A model generated the notes under the pieces. The model did not search any database. It saw only the letters and a list, made by a program, of their open reading frames with translations, and was not told the origin of the DNA. The translations under genes were made by a program, and so were the position numbers. This document shows positions 24,020-35,121 of a stretch of 41,809 bases of DNA, one piece after another. Origin of the DNA: Phoronis australis (taxonomy: Eukaryota; Phoronida; Phoronidae). Location of the stretch: the NCBI GenBank assembly GCA_002633005.1, contig NMRA01000675.1:13171-54979 (forward strand), read 5' to 3'. Position 1 is the first letter of the stretch, and every line of letters begins with the position of its first letter.

Positions 24020-25204
24020 ACCAACGCAATTTTTGAGAGACTGCACTGAAACCAGTTGTGAAACCTTGTACTTGAATAAAGACGTATTCCTGAAGTAGAT
24101 TTTTCACTTCGCTTTTCCGAATAAAACAAGTGATTGATGGCTCAAATGAGTACACATACATGTATGTAGTCAAAAGCGGTAACTGCCAGGATACTGATTT
24201 ACAGCTGAACGGCACCATACCTTTGGCCCTGGTGTCATTCGTGTTAGTGGTCCTTCTGCACTTTTGGTACACTGTAACTGCTCACGACGCCAGGTGCCGT
24301 GGGTAAATGTTACACTAGTCAGCAAAGTCCACTAGTTTGACGACTTGCCAAGTCGCTAAAAATTGCACAATAAGAAGTGATCAACCTTATATGACCTGAA
24401 TTGAAAACTTCAAGTGAGAAAGAATGTGTACAGAGTTTATATGAAATTAAGGTATTCATAGGTCGCAAGGTTTGCAAGTCTAAAAATCCACAAATCTGAA
24501 GACTTATCCACACAATTACGAAAACCCACCGAAGGTTATAAATTTGAACTTTCATGACACTAGGTTCCGAACAGTGATTTTGAGCAAAACGTTCAGGAAT
24601 TCATTTGCACACCGCTGCTTGAAACTAGTTCTTCGAAGAGCCAGTGTCTCTCAAAACGGGATCCAAACATGAAGTTGGGCGATTCACTGAGTTGCTATAG
24701 TTATTTACATGTTCGAAGTATGGTTTATCTCCGCCAAAATTTTGCTGCTTGGCTGTCGTTGACTTTGAATCGCTGGTTTCTGGCATCATAGACCTTCGTA
24801 CTAATTTTGAACTAACTAGTTTTTTCTTTCTTTCGGATTTGTGAATCTTCGGCCTTATAATGCCGTTTTATATATTTGTGGTACTATGAGAGTTTGAACT
24901 TGTGAACCTTTGGAGTATCGAGCTGTACCCTATTTATAATAATTCAGTACGACACGCAAGCAACGTTAGGTTACATAAACCCCCTGTTACATTATCTTCT
25001 TAATTTTTGTCTTCCACCTTTCTTCCGTCTTGGTTATCCGTGGGTCGCAGCTTGTCGTTTATGTAAGGGTATGGCGTGCAAATAGACAAATAACTTGCAG
25101 TAATGAAATTTACAGACAATCGGTAAATCAAATATTGTTTTCAAGTTGACACTTCGAGATTAATTGAAAAATCTACCAAGGCAGTTATCGAACACGGGAA
25201 CCAT
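24020..25204 (+). repeat. Array unit right of the 2.6-kb duplication
   Basis: Landmarks run in order: 'tgaaaccagttgtgaaacct' (24049), 'gtgtcattcgtgttagtgg' (24230), 'ctagtcagcaaagtccac' (24314), 'tgacctgaattgaaaac' (24392), 'aacagtgattttgagcaaaa' (24571), 'tcttggttatccgtgggtcg' (25025) and 'caatcggtaaatca' (25117). Sequence then passes into the TIR element. Confidence 0.65.
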
Positions 25205-25219
25205 TGTTCTGATCCATAT

Positions 25220-25905
25220 GTTGGGGGTCATCCTGATGTGTTCCCGTTTTATGTATATCGGGATTCTACATATGTACGTGTCCCGGGTTCGGTATGACCA
25301 GTTTTCATTGCATTGGACGGAGTTCTATGTGTCCTGGTGTGGTAGTTGTGATTGTTCCCCTGCAGAGACTGTCCTAGCTGCATGTATTTGAATGCCAATG
25401 TACTGGCACGTTAATCAGTGGATTAGCCGGATGCTTCATTCAAATACAAGCAAGCCGGACAATTTCTCCAGGAGGACAATGGCTACTTTCACACCGAGTT
25501 CTATGTGTCATTGGTCAGTGCTCGATGAGCCAAGAAAATTAACATACCCAATTTAGCCGTTTGCGACCTAGCCGATATCTCGAAAACTAAAGGCGCATTT
25601 TCAAGAAGTGAGCTAGCATTCCAAAATTCCAGGGGGCATTGCTTTATCTGACAACGTCCAGAATCCAATGCAACTAAGGAGAATGCATAAAAATAACACG
25701 TTACTTTGGTACTTGTTGAACTTATGTCCAAAACCAGGATCGAAGAGCACCTGACAACTGTCATGTGGGCCTAAATGGCAAGTGTTGCTAAAACTTGCAC
25801 ACTCGTCCGCTTAGCGTCTGGACTATTACGCAAAACACCGGGACACAAAAACCGGGGACAGATAGGATCCGGAGTCCATAAAACGGGACGCATGTTAGGG
25901 CCCTA
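25220..25905. mobile_element. Non-autonomous TIR element in the array
   Basis: The ends are imperfect inverted repeats. The left end has 'tcccgttttatgtatatcgg', 'gattct' and 'gtgtcccggg' (25240-25300). The complement of the right end has 'tcccgttttatggactccgg', 'atcctat' and 'gtgtcccggt' (25830-25895). A second inner pair, 'ttgcattgga' (about 25307) and 'tccaatgcaa' (about 25667), extends the symmetry. Array sequence lies on both sides ('ggaaccattgtt' on the left, 'gttagtatgttagttcagc' on the right). No transposase is present. Exact ends and the target-site duplication were not resolved. Confidence 0.6.
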
Positions 25906-25995
25906 GTTAGTATGTTAGTTCAGCAAGTCAAGTAATACACGTCTAGTGCAAGCTAATGATAATACGTTTGATAGATGGATAGATATATCCATTTA

Positions 25996-25998
25996 ACG

Positions 25999-26033
<35 letters not shown>

Positions 26034-26244
26034 GATAATAATAAGGACAATTATAATGATAATGATGATAATGATGATAATGATGATAACGATGATAATG
26101 GTGATAACGATGATAACGATGACAATGACGATAACGACGACAATTACGATAACGATGACAATGAGGATAACGATGACGATGACGATGACAATGACGATGA
26201 CGATGACGATAATAATGATAATAATTCTAATAATTCTAATAATA
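25996..26244 (+). repeat. GATAAT/GATAAC/GACGAT microsatellite
   Basis: About 250 bases of nearly pure trinucleotide/hexanucleotide repeats: gataat, then gataac, then gacgat, returning to gataat and ending in ttctaa units. It sits inside the array block that normally reads 'gatagatggatagatatatc' followed by 'atttgaataa..gtgcgtcatc', and so it splits that block. It creates long low-complexity open frames on both strands (isoleucine/methionine and isoleucine/valine runs) that are not genes. Confidence 0.95.
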
Positions 26245-26600
26245 TCATTTATTGTACATGTAAGGCTTTGCTTACTCATACAGAAATACATAAATTCAAA
26301 TGTACATTCAGAGTATATACACGGAGAGCAGTTCTTCTCTTCAAGCCAATTATTCTTCTCAGTGAATATCCATTTGAATAATGTGCGTCATCACGACCCG
26401 AACACTAATATATGAGTATAACCCAAAGTACAACTAGTGTAAAATACAGCCGACACTTAAAACATATACGTATTTCAACTACCTGTACACCAAACAGTTG
26501 CCACAGCCGGAGAACTGTAACGGCAATCAGCCAGACAAAAATGTAATTAGTGACAGAAGTTACGCACCTGTATCGTCCTTCATGTAACACATCGTCTCCT

Positions 26601-27046
26601 CACGGTGCGCGCTTTCAAGGAAATGGCCACAATCTGAAACAACAGGCCGACCCACTCAAAGGGAAACATTCAAGGGTCATGCTATTACTTCCCAGGAGGG
26701 GTTCTTGCGCTTTCCAATGAACTACGAGCACACCAAGTAATCGACGTGCAACAACCAGGCAACCACGTCATTACACAATCCAGATCAATAAACTCGCCTT
26801 TTAGAGATACTAAATACCAAAAGAGTGTTCTCAATGGAAAATCGTCCCACACGTCATCTTGCAGTGAATAAACGGGAGAGATCTTCGAGGGCATTGCATA
26901 TGAATGGAAACTTTCAAAAACTAAACGGCATGGGGGCTACGACGAAGATAGATGCACGTCGTCCGTCAGTCTTGATTCGTGAACAGATATTTGCCTCAGG
27001 GGTCGTGGTCTCTCAAACGGATCGGTCGGTGTTCTTTGTTCCCTGT
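26601..27046. other. Spacer with no recognised feature
   Basis: The last array words (agaactgtaacggc, cctgtatcgtccttcatgt) end near 26590. After that no repeat or domain was recognised. A plus-strand frame at 26825-27049 and a minus-strand frame at 26685-26894 overlap without known motifs. Confidence 0.4.
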
Positions 27047-27048
27047 TA

Positions 27049-27513
27049 GTCGGTGGGCCAGATCTCGTAGCGTTCATTCTTGTGAGTACTTTGGGGGGGG
27101 CAACCTAGTTTTTTCTATGTGGCTAGATAATATACCTATAAATCAAATTCCAAAAAGTTCCCACGTCTACACTTGCACATTTTTTTTTTAAAAAAGGTGT
27201 TTTTGTTGCACAAAGTATGATGCACATTCCTGCCACTTGATGGCGCTTTTCTATTGAATTGACCAATCAGAGAGCCAGATTGTATTGTTGTGCTTAGTTA
27301 CTTCAATATGGCTGCTCCCATGGAGTGTGATNTGGTGATTTTTAGGTAACTTCAAACTCAAATTTCTCAAAAATGTGCAACTTTACATGTGGGAACTTTT
27401 TAGATTTTGAAAACACTCTAATAAATGAATTAAAAAACACCGAAATAAAATTGCCCCCCTAAAGTACTCACAAAACCATTTTTTAGAGACCCTACAAAAT
27501 CTGGCCCACCGAC
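27049..27513. mobile_element. 465-bp foldback MITE with TA target duplication
   Basis: The terminal inverted repeats begin 'gtcggtgggccagat' (27049) and end 'atctggcccaccgac' (27513), flanked by TA on both sides (27047-27048 and 27514-27515). Inverted symmetry continues inward with 'gagtactttggggggg' matching the complement of 'ccccctaaagtactc', and 'aaaaagttcccacgt..cttgcacattttt' (about 27152-27185) matching the complement of 27369-27405. Arms are about 150-165 bases around a roughly 150-base core. TA duplication is typical of Tc1/mariner-type elements. There is no transposase. An ambiguous base lies at 27332. Confidence 0.85.
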
Positions 27514-27515
27514 TA

Positions 27516-28045
27516 TGTCTGTCAACTTTCGATTCAGGAACTCGTATTGCTTTCCACTATCAGGCTCTGCCCACCCGTGATTAACCCGAACCCTACCGGT
27601 CGTAGCTTGAGAATATCCATAGCCAAAAGTGATATGTAAAGTGTTGCTATAAATCTGACTAAATAGTTAAGTAAATTCGTACAACTGTATGCGCGAGTTT
27701 TCTATTTAACTTATTAAAACGAGTCTTAAAAGCAAAACTGACATCAACAGACGCACATGTACAACCTGGGAAGCTCATTTATATTGAGAAGCAAATTGTT
27801 GAAGGCACTGTATTCATATGTCTTCACACAGGTCATATGTTGGTCACATCACGTGAAGACGTGTCAAACATGTAAATTGCTACTGTAGCAAAATTAATTT
27901 TCTATGCAATTTACAAAAAAACAACTATCGAGCTTAACATTATGTAAAATTTGAGCATTTGTTTCAATACTACATTTGTCCAAGGTTTCATTACAGAGCA
28001 TGTATCGGATCGAGTCTACACAGTCACTTGTCTTTGAAAGTTTAT
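27516..28045. other. Spacer before the reverse-transcriptase relic
   Basis: No convincing feature was seen. The last 100-150 bases may be upstream parts of the decayed retrotransposon that are too diverged for me to read. Confidence 0.4.
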
Positions 28046-28790
28046 TAATGGAGTTCATGGTGATTACTTAAAAATCTAATGACTTTGTCGAATGTATCCA
28101 TTCTAGTAAGGACGATGGTATTCTTCTATGTCAAAATGTTTCCGATGTGAAAGTTTTGTGATATGCTGATGAGATGGCTTTGTGTACTTAATCTCCAGTT
28201 AAACTGCAAAACCTTCTGTGTGCTTTAAATAATTTCTGCCAGGAATGGAGGGTGTCTGTGTAAATTTAGTGAAAACCACAGTTATGGTGTTTACATGTAG
28301 AAACGGAGGTCCCTTGAGAAATTGCGAGATGTGGTATTTTGGAGGTGAAAAACTCGAAGTGATTTCCATGCCAGCTGCAAGTATCTTGGTGTTGTGTTCA
28401 CGCCAAAGTTATTGTGGACTATGGTTGCTCAGACCCTGTCAGCCCAAGCCACGGAGGTAGCCATTACAGTAGACAAGGTACAAAAAAGCTGGACCATATT
28501 TCAACTACGCGTGGCTTTTGAGACATTTGATAAAAAAATTTACCCCAGCTCATGCTATGGAGCCGGAATATGGAGCTTACAAGAATACGACTGGTTAGAA
28601 CAAGTGCAAATTAAATTTTGCTGGCGTGTTTTGGGTGTAACTAATTCATGTTGAAACAATGCTGCACTGAGCGCATGTCGGCGGTTGTCGTTATTTACAA
28701 ATCACTATGTTGCCGTGATCACGTATTGGTTCAAACTTCTCAAAATGCCTTCTCGCATGACTTTGACCAAAACGGTCGGCACTCCCAAAA
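28046..28790 (+). pseudogene. Decayed non-LTR retrotransposon reverse transcriptase
   Basis: Translation by eye across three frames recovers consecutive family motifs: 'GVHGDYL' (for GVRQGD-L), 'DFVECIHSSKDDGILL', 'YADEMALC' (the catalytic YADD box with the second D changed to E), 'LQNLLCALNNFCQEWRVSV', 'KTTVMVF', 'KYLGVVFTP', 'FDKKIYPSSCYGAGIW', 'IKFCWRVLGVTNS' and 'YVAVITYWFKLLKMP'. These are the palm and thumb/connection of LINE-type polymerases of the jockey/CR1 style. In-frame stops occur near YADE and after ALC, and frameshifts near 28260 and 28375, so it is dead. The N-terminal part, endonuclease and C-terminus are absent here. Confidence 0.9.
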
Positions 28791-28826
28791 TTGAACCACA
28801 TCACTTAGACTTATACAGCCGATTTC

Positions 28827-29068
28827 ATAAAGGTGGTTTTAAGTTAAACCTGATTTAAACTGGACTTAGACCAGGCTTAAAGATAATCTGCATTTCATAA
28901 AATGGCTTAACTTTTGGACCAGTGGTCTTGTAAAACCTAGTTTAACTCCTATTTAAACCTGGTCTATGTCAGTTTTTATTTCACCAACGAAGTCTATATT
29001 CTTTAGATCTGTATTAAGATCTAAAACCAGGTTTGACTTTAGACTTGGTCAGACCTAGGTTTAAAGGC
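28827..29068. repeat. Palindromic element rich in TTTAAAC/GTTTAAA words
   Basis: The left part (aggtggttttaagttaaacc, then 'gacttagaccagg') is imperfectly complementary to the right part ('ccaggtttgac', 'gacttggtcagacctagg', 'tttaaaggcg'). Middle words 'taaaacctagtttaac' and 'atttaaacctggtc' add further inverted pairs. It follows directly on the reverse-transcriptase relic. It looks like a MITE or foldback element; ends are approximate and no target duplication was defined. Confidence 0.5.
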
Positions 29069-29812
29069 GAAGGCAACCTCTTTTCATGTCATTTTTAGCA
29101 AAAATAGGGTTCGTTGATCATCCCAGACATATTTTTCACTTATTTACAGCGTTTCGTAATTTAATTAATTACTCGTCGTCTACTCCGGAAGTTACGTTTT
29201 GGGAGGCAAGAATTTCGCGCCAATTTCTTTTCATACATTCTGACTGTGAGAGCATAAGCATGTAAATCAGAAACCAACGAATTTGTTAATGAAAACGGAA
29301 ATCAATGTACAGTTATAAGCAATATCCGCAGCCATGCTCGCAGACTTTAGGCGGGTAACCCCGGGAAAATGGGAGATTGGGCATTCATAGTAGGGTGTAG
29401 TTTTGCACATTACCGAGGTACTTGCAACTGTTCACGAATTTAACTTGACACCCCGCAAAAAACGCTGAAATAAGTGTTTATTATTGGGAGTATTTGAGTA
29501 TACTCGTTCACCCCAATAGTAGCCTCGACAGCACTGTTTTCCACCTGTGGGAATTCTTTACGAACAACTCATAGTAATAATTTTCAAAAGAGTTACTATT
29601 CTTGTGATGCATTATTTTATAATTACACTATATTTTAGCCATAGCACGATTAGAAAACGGAAATCTCTCATTTTCATTTCACCACCTGGATGTGGAATGG
29701 TAATCGACACTTGTTGTCCTACTGTAAATATCCTGATGAAGTTTTATGAACAGACATAATGTTGAGTTATCATGAACATTTTTATTTGTGTGGCAATTTC
29801 CGTTTTCTAATT
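29069..29812. other. Spacer with no recognised feature
   Basis: No repeat family or coding motif was recognised. A 70-codon plus-strand frame at 29547-29759 has no recognisable features. Confidence 0.4.
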
Positions 29813-30845
29813 ATTCTATAACTAACCATAGGAAGTAATCATTTTGTGTAATTAACGAATAGGGGTCTTCACGTTCTTCGAAATCCCATCCTTTCGATAG
29901 CGGTCAACTCTTTTGCATTTTTTCATATTTTTTCGTTGTTTTGATCGAATGTCTTGATACTGCTATGTTGTGCATAAATGTTGGTGTTTTTTATGAATTT
30001 GGAATCTCATTTTCGCTGGAGAATACTTGGCTGTGTCCATGAGCGGAGCACCAAAGGGGACTGGGAGGCTATAGCCCCCACTTTTTCAGTGCTGGGTCGC
30101 TCATGGTCTATGGGCGATACATCACAGGGGGTTGGGGGTGGAGCTTTAACCCCCCCACACACTTTTTTCAGTGCTGCGCTGCCCATGGTGTCGGATTTAC
30201 ATGTACACAGGGACAGAGGGACATATCCCCGAACTGCTCCACCGAGAGAGGGTACTGTCTGAAATGGGACACCTTAATTATGAAAGGCTAAATAAACATC
30301 ATTAAACTCATTCCACCGGCGTGTGGTCACAAGACGGTGCAGGAAATGACCCTCTTCAACATGAAAGTCTGTTGCAACGATTTCGCAAAACATGAAACTA
30401 GACGTAATCAAGTTCAACATTGGGCTCTCTATATATCAGTGAGACAGACTCCTAAGAATTTGTCAACAAAGACATAGAAAGGGTGGCTACTTGAATGTCA
30501 TCAATAGCCTCCTTCAAGGGTGGGGCCCCTCAATATGAAATTATCAATATTTTCAAAAATCAAGAAATGTGCAGCAATTGATGATATCTGCCAGGGCATC
30601 AAGTGATACAAAAATTGAGAAAAATGCAGCAGTTGTTTCTGTTATTTCTTGCCGGAGAGGGGTCTTTGGAAAAATACAGTTTTGCAGTCGCAAAATTTTG
30701 ACTTATTGAAATTAAAAATCAAGTAAATTAATACGCTCCTCAATAGCTTCGCTTTTATTTTTTTGTTTTTTCGAAATATAATGCACGAATCTTTACGTGA
30801 CCGTTTTCAAGTGCGTTTAGACGATCCGTGCATTATTTCGGATCT
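29813..30845 (+). repeat. R3 interspersed repeat, copy 1
   Basis: It shares ordered blocks with 32860-33800: 'ttttgtgtaatt', 'tcttcacgttctt' / 'tcttgacgttctt', 'gaatttggaatctca', 'tttacatgta.acagggaca', 'tctgaaatgggacacct', 'cttcaacatgaaag', 'ttcaagggtggggcccct', 'attttcaaaaatca' and 'ttttttcgaaata..'. Similarity persists to about 30845 (gtgcgtttagacgat, shared with copy 3). A 155-bp insert interrupts it at 30038-30192. Open frames here lie partly in the insert and are not genes. Confidence 0.8.
30038..30192. mobile_element. Small insert within R3 copy 1
   Basis: Copy 2 reads straight through 'cagtg-tcgaatttacatg', whereas copy 1 has about 155 extra bases flanked by 'gtgtc' on both sides (30033-30037 and 30188-30192), a likely 5-bp target duplication. 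The ends show weak inverted symmetry (catgagcggagc against the complement of gcgctgcccatg). It contains two diverged copies of a roughly 75-base segment ('ccccac..ttttttcagtgctg' in each). No coding capacity was seen. Confidence 0.6.
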
Positions 30846-32859
30846 ACCAAAGCGTTCATCTCCTCAGCACTATATCAGTATTTTTCCTGCTGGCCCCTCA
30901 GCTGCACTTCCTGTACATGATAACATACACTATATAACAGGCTTGTGGGAAAGCAAAAACTATTGGGGGGAAGGGGCACAAACCAACTCGGCTTTGCTAA
31001 ACTACCCCCTTCCTTTCGCCAACCCCCTCAAAGTGATGCCAAAACGGTGTACTGAGATTCCCAACACATCCGCCATAAGTGTTGATGGGGTGGTGGGGCG
31101 AGGCATTCCCATCATGATTTGAGTAACCAATCAACTAAGTTTCACGGAAAGACTGAGTCTTGAACCAGCGCACTGACGGGTACATGTAGCTGGGAGCTAC
31201 ATCTGTCAACAAGTATTGTAGCTTAGATCTAACAGACAGTGTGAAAATATAAAATTCGATAACTGCCTACTAGCGCTGGTCAGCTCAGATATGAGTCGCT
31301 TGAGACAGGCAGCTTAGCTCGTACCTATCTTTCTGCGCTGGCTCTAAGGTCAAAATTCGTTTTATTATGTTCCAGTTTGGGGAAAATTCGTTTTATTATT
31401 TCCATTTTTGAAGGAAATTTTTGAAAAGGGGAGGTCCTGAGGTCCCTGGTAAAGTGCCTTTGGGGCCGTATCAGAATCCTTTCTTGAAACACGGACGGTA
31501 GACAAGGTTCTGGTGGTTACAGAAAACGATACTGAGTGTGTCCCAAAATGTACACACTTCAACGCTTGGAGTTCAAATTCAGTTCCCATGGATCTGTGAG
31601 ATTCTGCGCAGGCATACTCCATGCTTACACCAGTCAGTCACGACGTGCTCCGTCTACGTAGTATGCACGCGACGGGCAAGGAAACGATTCACTTTTCAGT
31701 GAAGAACAAAAAAGTTAAAATTCATTGCGCAATATTGCTGGAAAGAAAAGAATTCAAGGAAGTGCACAGAACCTTTCCAAGTTAAGGAGTAAATTTTTTT
31801 AGTTGAAATCTTCTTTTTCGATTTAGGGTTTTGAAATTTAAACACACTAATCTAGTTCCTAAATTAAAGAAATTATTGTCATTTGAAGTGTGGGAAGATT
31901 TTGGTGCACTTTGTCGAGCTGTCCGACATTCATCAATATCCTTCAGACTTATTTCAGATAAACAAAAATCGTTTGGTGTATTTTGCAATATCGGGATCTG
32001 ATGATTTTCGAAGTGTCAGCCTGCAACTAAATTCATTAAAGCATTAGCTTCTAATTGTCAAAATAATTCTTTTTCAATCAGTCCATTTTTGTCAGTTGAT
32101 TCATAAACAAAGTAAATCAGAAACCAACCTTTTTGATCCCCTGTTTGTGAGATAAAACCACGTTGACGAACGAAACTTTTGCCTAAGTCAAAAATCAATA
32201 CATTTATTGTCATTTGAATTGTGAGAATATTTTTGGGAACTCTCCGAATTGCATTAATGCCTTTGAGAGATCTTTTAGATAGGCAAAAATCGGCGTGCAA
32301 GTGCACTTTAAGGTGGTGCTGAACAGTTAGGATTCAGCCGCGACCAATTTGCAAAATATTAAAATTTAGGAGTAGGCCAGGCTTCGGGGAAGTTTTTAGT
32401 TAGGTATTGTGTGAAGGCAAGTGAATGTAGTTTTTTTATATTTTTGAACATGCTGAAAATACAAAAAGGCCACTTGCTTGGCTGTAACTGCACTCTTCTT
32501 CAAGATGATGGCACCCTGTTGCAATTGTGCATTGCTGTGTAGCATCTGAGAAATTGGCCGCGATTTCAGGTAGCCCTCAAACAAGCTAGATTTGCAAAAA
32601 ATACTTGGTTGACAGTAATGTTGGACCACATTTTGGAATTGGTAGGAAATTTGCATTCAGAGTGTTATGTAGGCTTTAGTCGAACTTCGGCAACGAAGTG
32701 GTGGGCTTGGGGTGAAAAGTACCGATTTTGCATTTGTTGCCACTATTTTTCTTAGTCTAGCTTGGTTTTCAGTGGAAGTGAAATGGTCAAAAATACAAGA
32801 GACAATATAAAGTTTCTGTGCTCATCTGTAGGGGTTGTGATGTGAAATGACTCAAAACA
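30846..32859. other. Spacer with a diverged tandem pair
   Basis: No gene was recognised. It includes 'aaaattcgttttattat' twice (near 31353 and 31386) and the diverged duplication annotated at 31800-32295. Minus-strand frames at 31365-31622 and 32396-32656 have no known motif. Confidence 0.4.
31800..32295 (-). repeat. Diverged ~320-340 bp tandem pair
   Basis: Two segments align by eye: 31800-31975 and 32120-32295. Shared anchors are 'attgtcatttgaa' (31875 and 32216), 'ccttcagacttatttcagata' against 'cctttgagagatcttttagata', and 'caaaaatcg' (31963 and 32284). Read on the minus strand both give similar peptides: DFCLSEISLKDIDECR in one and DFCLSKRSLKGINAIRR in the other. They could be decayed coding repeats or simply non-coding tandem repeats; I do not recognise a family. 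Confidence 0.45.
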
Positions 32860-33800
32860 TCGGAGATAGTCTTTTTGTGTAATTCACAAAGAGTGGTCTT
32901 GACGTTCTTTAAAATTTCAACTTTTCTACGGCGTTCAATCCTATTCTATTTTCCACATTTTTTGGTTATTTCTGTCAAATGTCTTAATACTGTTGTGCTG
33001 TGCATATTTTTTTGTGTTTTTGGTGAATTTGGAATCTCAAGCTCTACTTGCGAATATTTGTCAGTGTCGAATTTACATGTATACAGGGACAAAGTAACAT
33101 TTCCGTCGAATTTTCCAACGGAGGGAGTGTCCCGTCTGAAATAGGACACCTAAGATGAAAGGATGAACCTCATTAAACTTGAAAAAAGAAAGTGATAGTT
33201 TATTACATTCCCTGCAAGAAGTGACTTTCCTCAACATGAAAGCTGGTTGTATGATTTCAAGAAAAACATGAAAATAGAGGTAATCGATTCTAACATTGAA
33301 CCCCCTCTTTGAGGGGCCCTTAAGAATTTGGCAATAAAGACACGAAAATGGTGGGCACTTAAATGCCAACAATGACCCCTTTCAAGGGCTGGGCCCCTAA
33401 ATATCAAAAGATCTATATTTTCAAAAATCAGAAAGATTCGCAGAAATTAGTCTTGTCGGTCATTAAATCAAATTTTCTCATGTGTTTGCAAAATTGTATT
33501 ATTGAACTCAAAAATTCAGGAAGCTAATTTATTCCGCAAAGGTACTCGCTTTGCAAATTTTTGTCATTTTTCGAAATACATGTATGAATGTTAAAGTTCA
33601 CGATATCAAGTGGTATAGAAGACCTATCATGTATGCTACAAAAACGGAGAGCCTAACAACAATGTCCTGCCCAGGGCCCTCAAAGGGTAAGCCATACATT
33701 GATGCTGAGGTGTTACTTGAAATGTTCTCTTGAACTTTCTCTATTATCAGTATCGCAGGCTTTCATTTCTTGACTGTCTCCGGACCCACGCCTATATTAG
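32860..33800 (+). repeat. R3 interspersed repeat, copy 2
   Basis: This is the most complete R3 copy. It runs from 'gatagtctttttgtgtaatt' to about 'ccggacccacgcctatatt'. It shares the 5' and middle blocks with copy 1 and the 3' block ('acaacaatgtcctg', 'ccctcaaagggtaa', 'gttctcttgaa') with the inverted copy at 36205-36575. No intact coding region is present; open frames on the two strands overlap and lack motifs. Confidence 0.8.
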
Positions 33801-34043
33801 TTTAACACTGACGCCTGCAACTTTTTGGGGGACCACGTGCCCCCGGCCCCCTTCCGGCTTCCTACAGCCCAGTCTAATGTGTCTAATTATGGGGCTTAAA
33901 CCAAGCGTGTCTTCTTAAACAAATATGTAATAACAGTAAACCTTAAAGTTACGTTTTGTGAGTTTAGCTTAACAACGCAAAATTATGTCCTCTGTTATTT
34001 TAGGAAGCAGAGGCAGGCATAAGCGCTCGTTATACATGTAGTC
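33801..34043. other. Spacer with no recognised feature
   Basis: Short stretch after R3 copy 2 with a C-rich patch (gtgcccccggcccccttccg, about 33839). Nothing further was recognised. Confidence 0.35.
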
Positions 34044-34873
34044 TTATTGCAAATCAGTAAGATTGAAATTGTGTCCAAACGCATACTGATTAGCTCTTCT
34101 CTGTGCGCCACGTCGTAATGGAACACTATGCACAACTCTTACAAAGAGCTGCACAGTGCAGAGATGACTTATATCAATTTTAGCGCCTTCCGCAGCCGTT
34201 CTTGCAGACATATCCTTGGAAGCTTCTGGTGCTTGTGGTAGGATTTCCAGATTATGCTCCATCAGGCGTCTTGTCTGCAACTGCCGTGTCCACAACGTCT
34301 CTGTTGTTCCAGACATGGAGATCACTGCAGCATTCATAGAGCGTGTTCCCTATCTCTTCTATACATTGGCTCAGCAATTGCATATCTTGGGCAAATGCCA
34401 TTTGTGCATTTCTTACTTGTTCGATCATGGTGACGTTCATCTGTGTCTTGCTTCTTCTCTCAGTTGATCCATCTCATTCCGGAATTAAATTAGTCATCCC
34501 AGGATCACTCACCATCCATCGACGAAGAGCAGCACAGTTTCTGTCAGTCCGACGGCTCCGCCTCTCTTTAACGAAGCACTATTCTACTCATGGTCCTGGT
34601 CAATAGCTACCACGGAGAATGAACGGTTTGACTTCTTGACGATAAAGTTTCCCTTTAGAAACTAAGCATGGAGTTGCGTCAGTGATATCCTGTATCGTAG
34701 TTGGATCGGCACCCATGCCGAGCAATACGGTATGTAAGATCCAGGGCAAAGAACCAAGGAGCATCTCGGAAAGGGCCTCTATGTACAGTTGTGCATGAAG
34801 GCGGCCTCACGTACAAAGTGTCAATCTCACATACGCCATCACAGCCAGCTCCAGCTGAAGGGTGAGGTTCCAA
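34044..34873 (-). other. Cluster of unrecognised minus-strand open frames
   Basis: Three minus-strand frames lie close together: 34679-34873, 34252-34440 and 34044-34337. The last two overlap in different frames. The middle one (beginning MNVTMIEQVRNAQ, with QDMQLLSQCIEEIG) could be helical, and could be open a few codons further upstream. There is no known domain, no start context that stands out and no shared frame. This may be a decayed transposon or host gene, or chance. GC content is somewhat higher than in the flanks. I cannot assign a function. Confidence 0.25.
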
Positions 34874-35121
34874 AGAGGAAATTGAGGAAATGGATCGGAC
34901 CTTGCATCACATCAGTCTTCAAACGGCACCACAACACTCGCATCTTCCAAATTTGGTTGCACTCCCTGTAGGAAAATTGTCATAACATTTATTATAATTA
35001 ATACTATTATTTTATTCCCAGAGGAGAGAGACTGGTTTGATGACATTTGCAATTGCCGTAGTGCTCAATGAGATTTGAATCGTACTGTTTTACGAAAGAT
35101 ATGCACAAAACTTACCGAGAG

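Larger units (their letters stand above)
1365..26600 (+). repeat. Degenerate tandem array of ~1.8-2.1 kb non-coding units
   Basis: The same landmark blocks recur in the same order and orientation. They include 'tctcagaaatagc' (1378, 3228, 5165, 11662, 14748, 20218, 22820), 'tgccctgaaaccag' (near 1591, 3457, 5668, 7697, 9797, 11886, 24043), 'gtcagccaaagtcc' (1851, 3643, 5936, 7903, 12169, 13044, 14801, 24319), 'tcttggttatccgtgggtcg' (2519, 4309, 8563, 10490, 10840, 12850, 13875, 19385, 21976, 25021) and 'gatagatttggtggatggag' (2778, 4740, 11221, 14297, 19798, 22401, 25969). The second block is spaced about 1.87-2.2 kb apart. Copies are heavily diverged, several are truncated or internally deleted, and other elements have inserted between blocks. 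No conserved reading frame was seen across copies, so this looks like an old long-unit satellite or repeatedly duplicated non-coding element. Array edges are approximate. Confidence 0.82.

Noticed and set aside
25975-26415. Long open frames on both strands (methionine/isoleucine-rich and isoleucine/valine-rich)
   Set aside because: They are translations of the GATAAT/GACGAT microsatellite, with no other coding signal.
29978-30291. Plus-strand frames of about 94 and 62 codons
   Set aside because: Largely inside the 155-bp insert of R3 copy 1; absent from copy 2.
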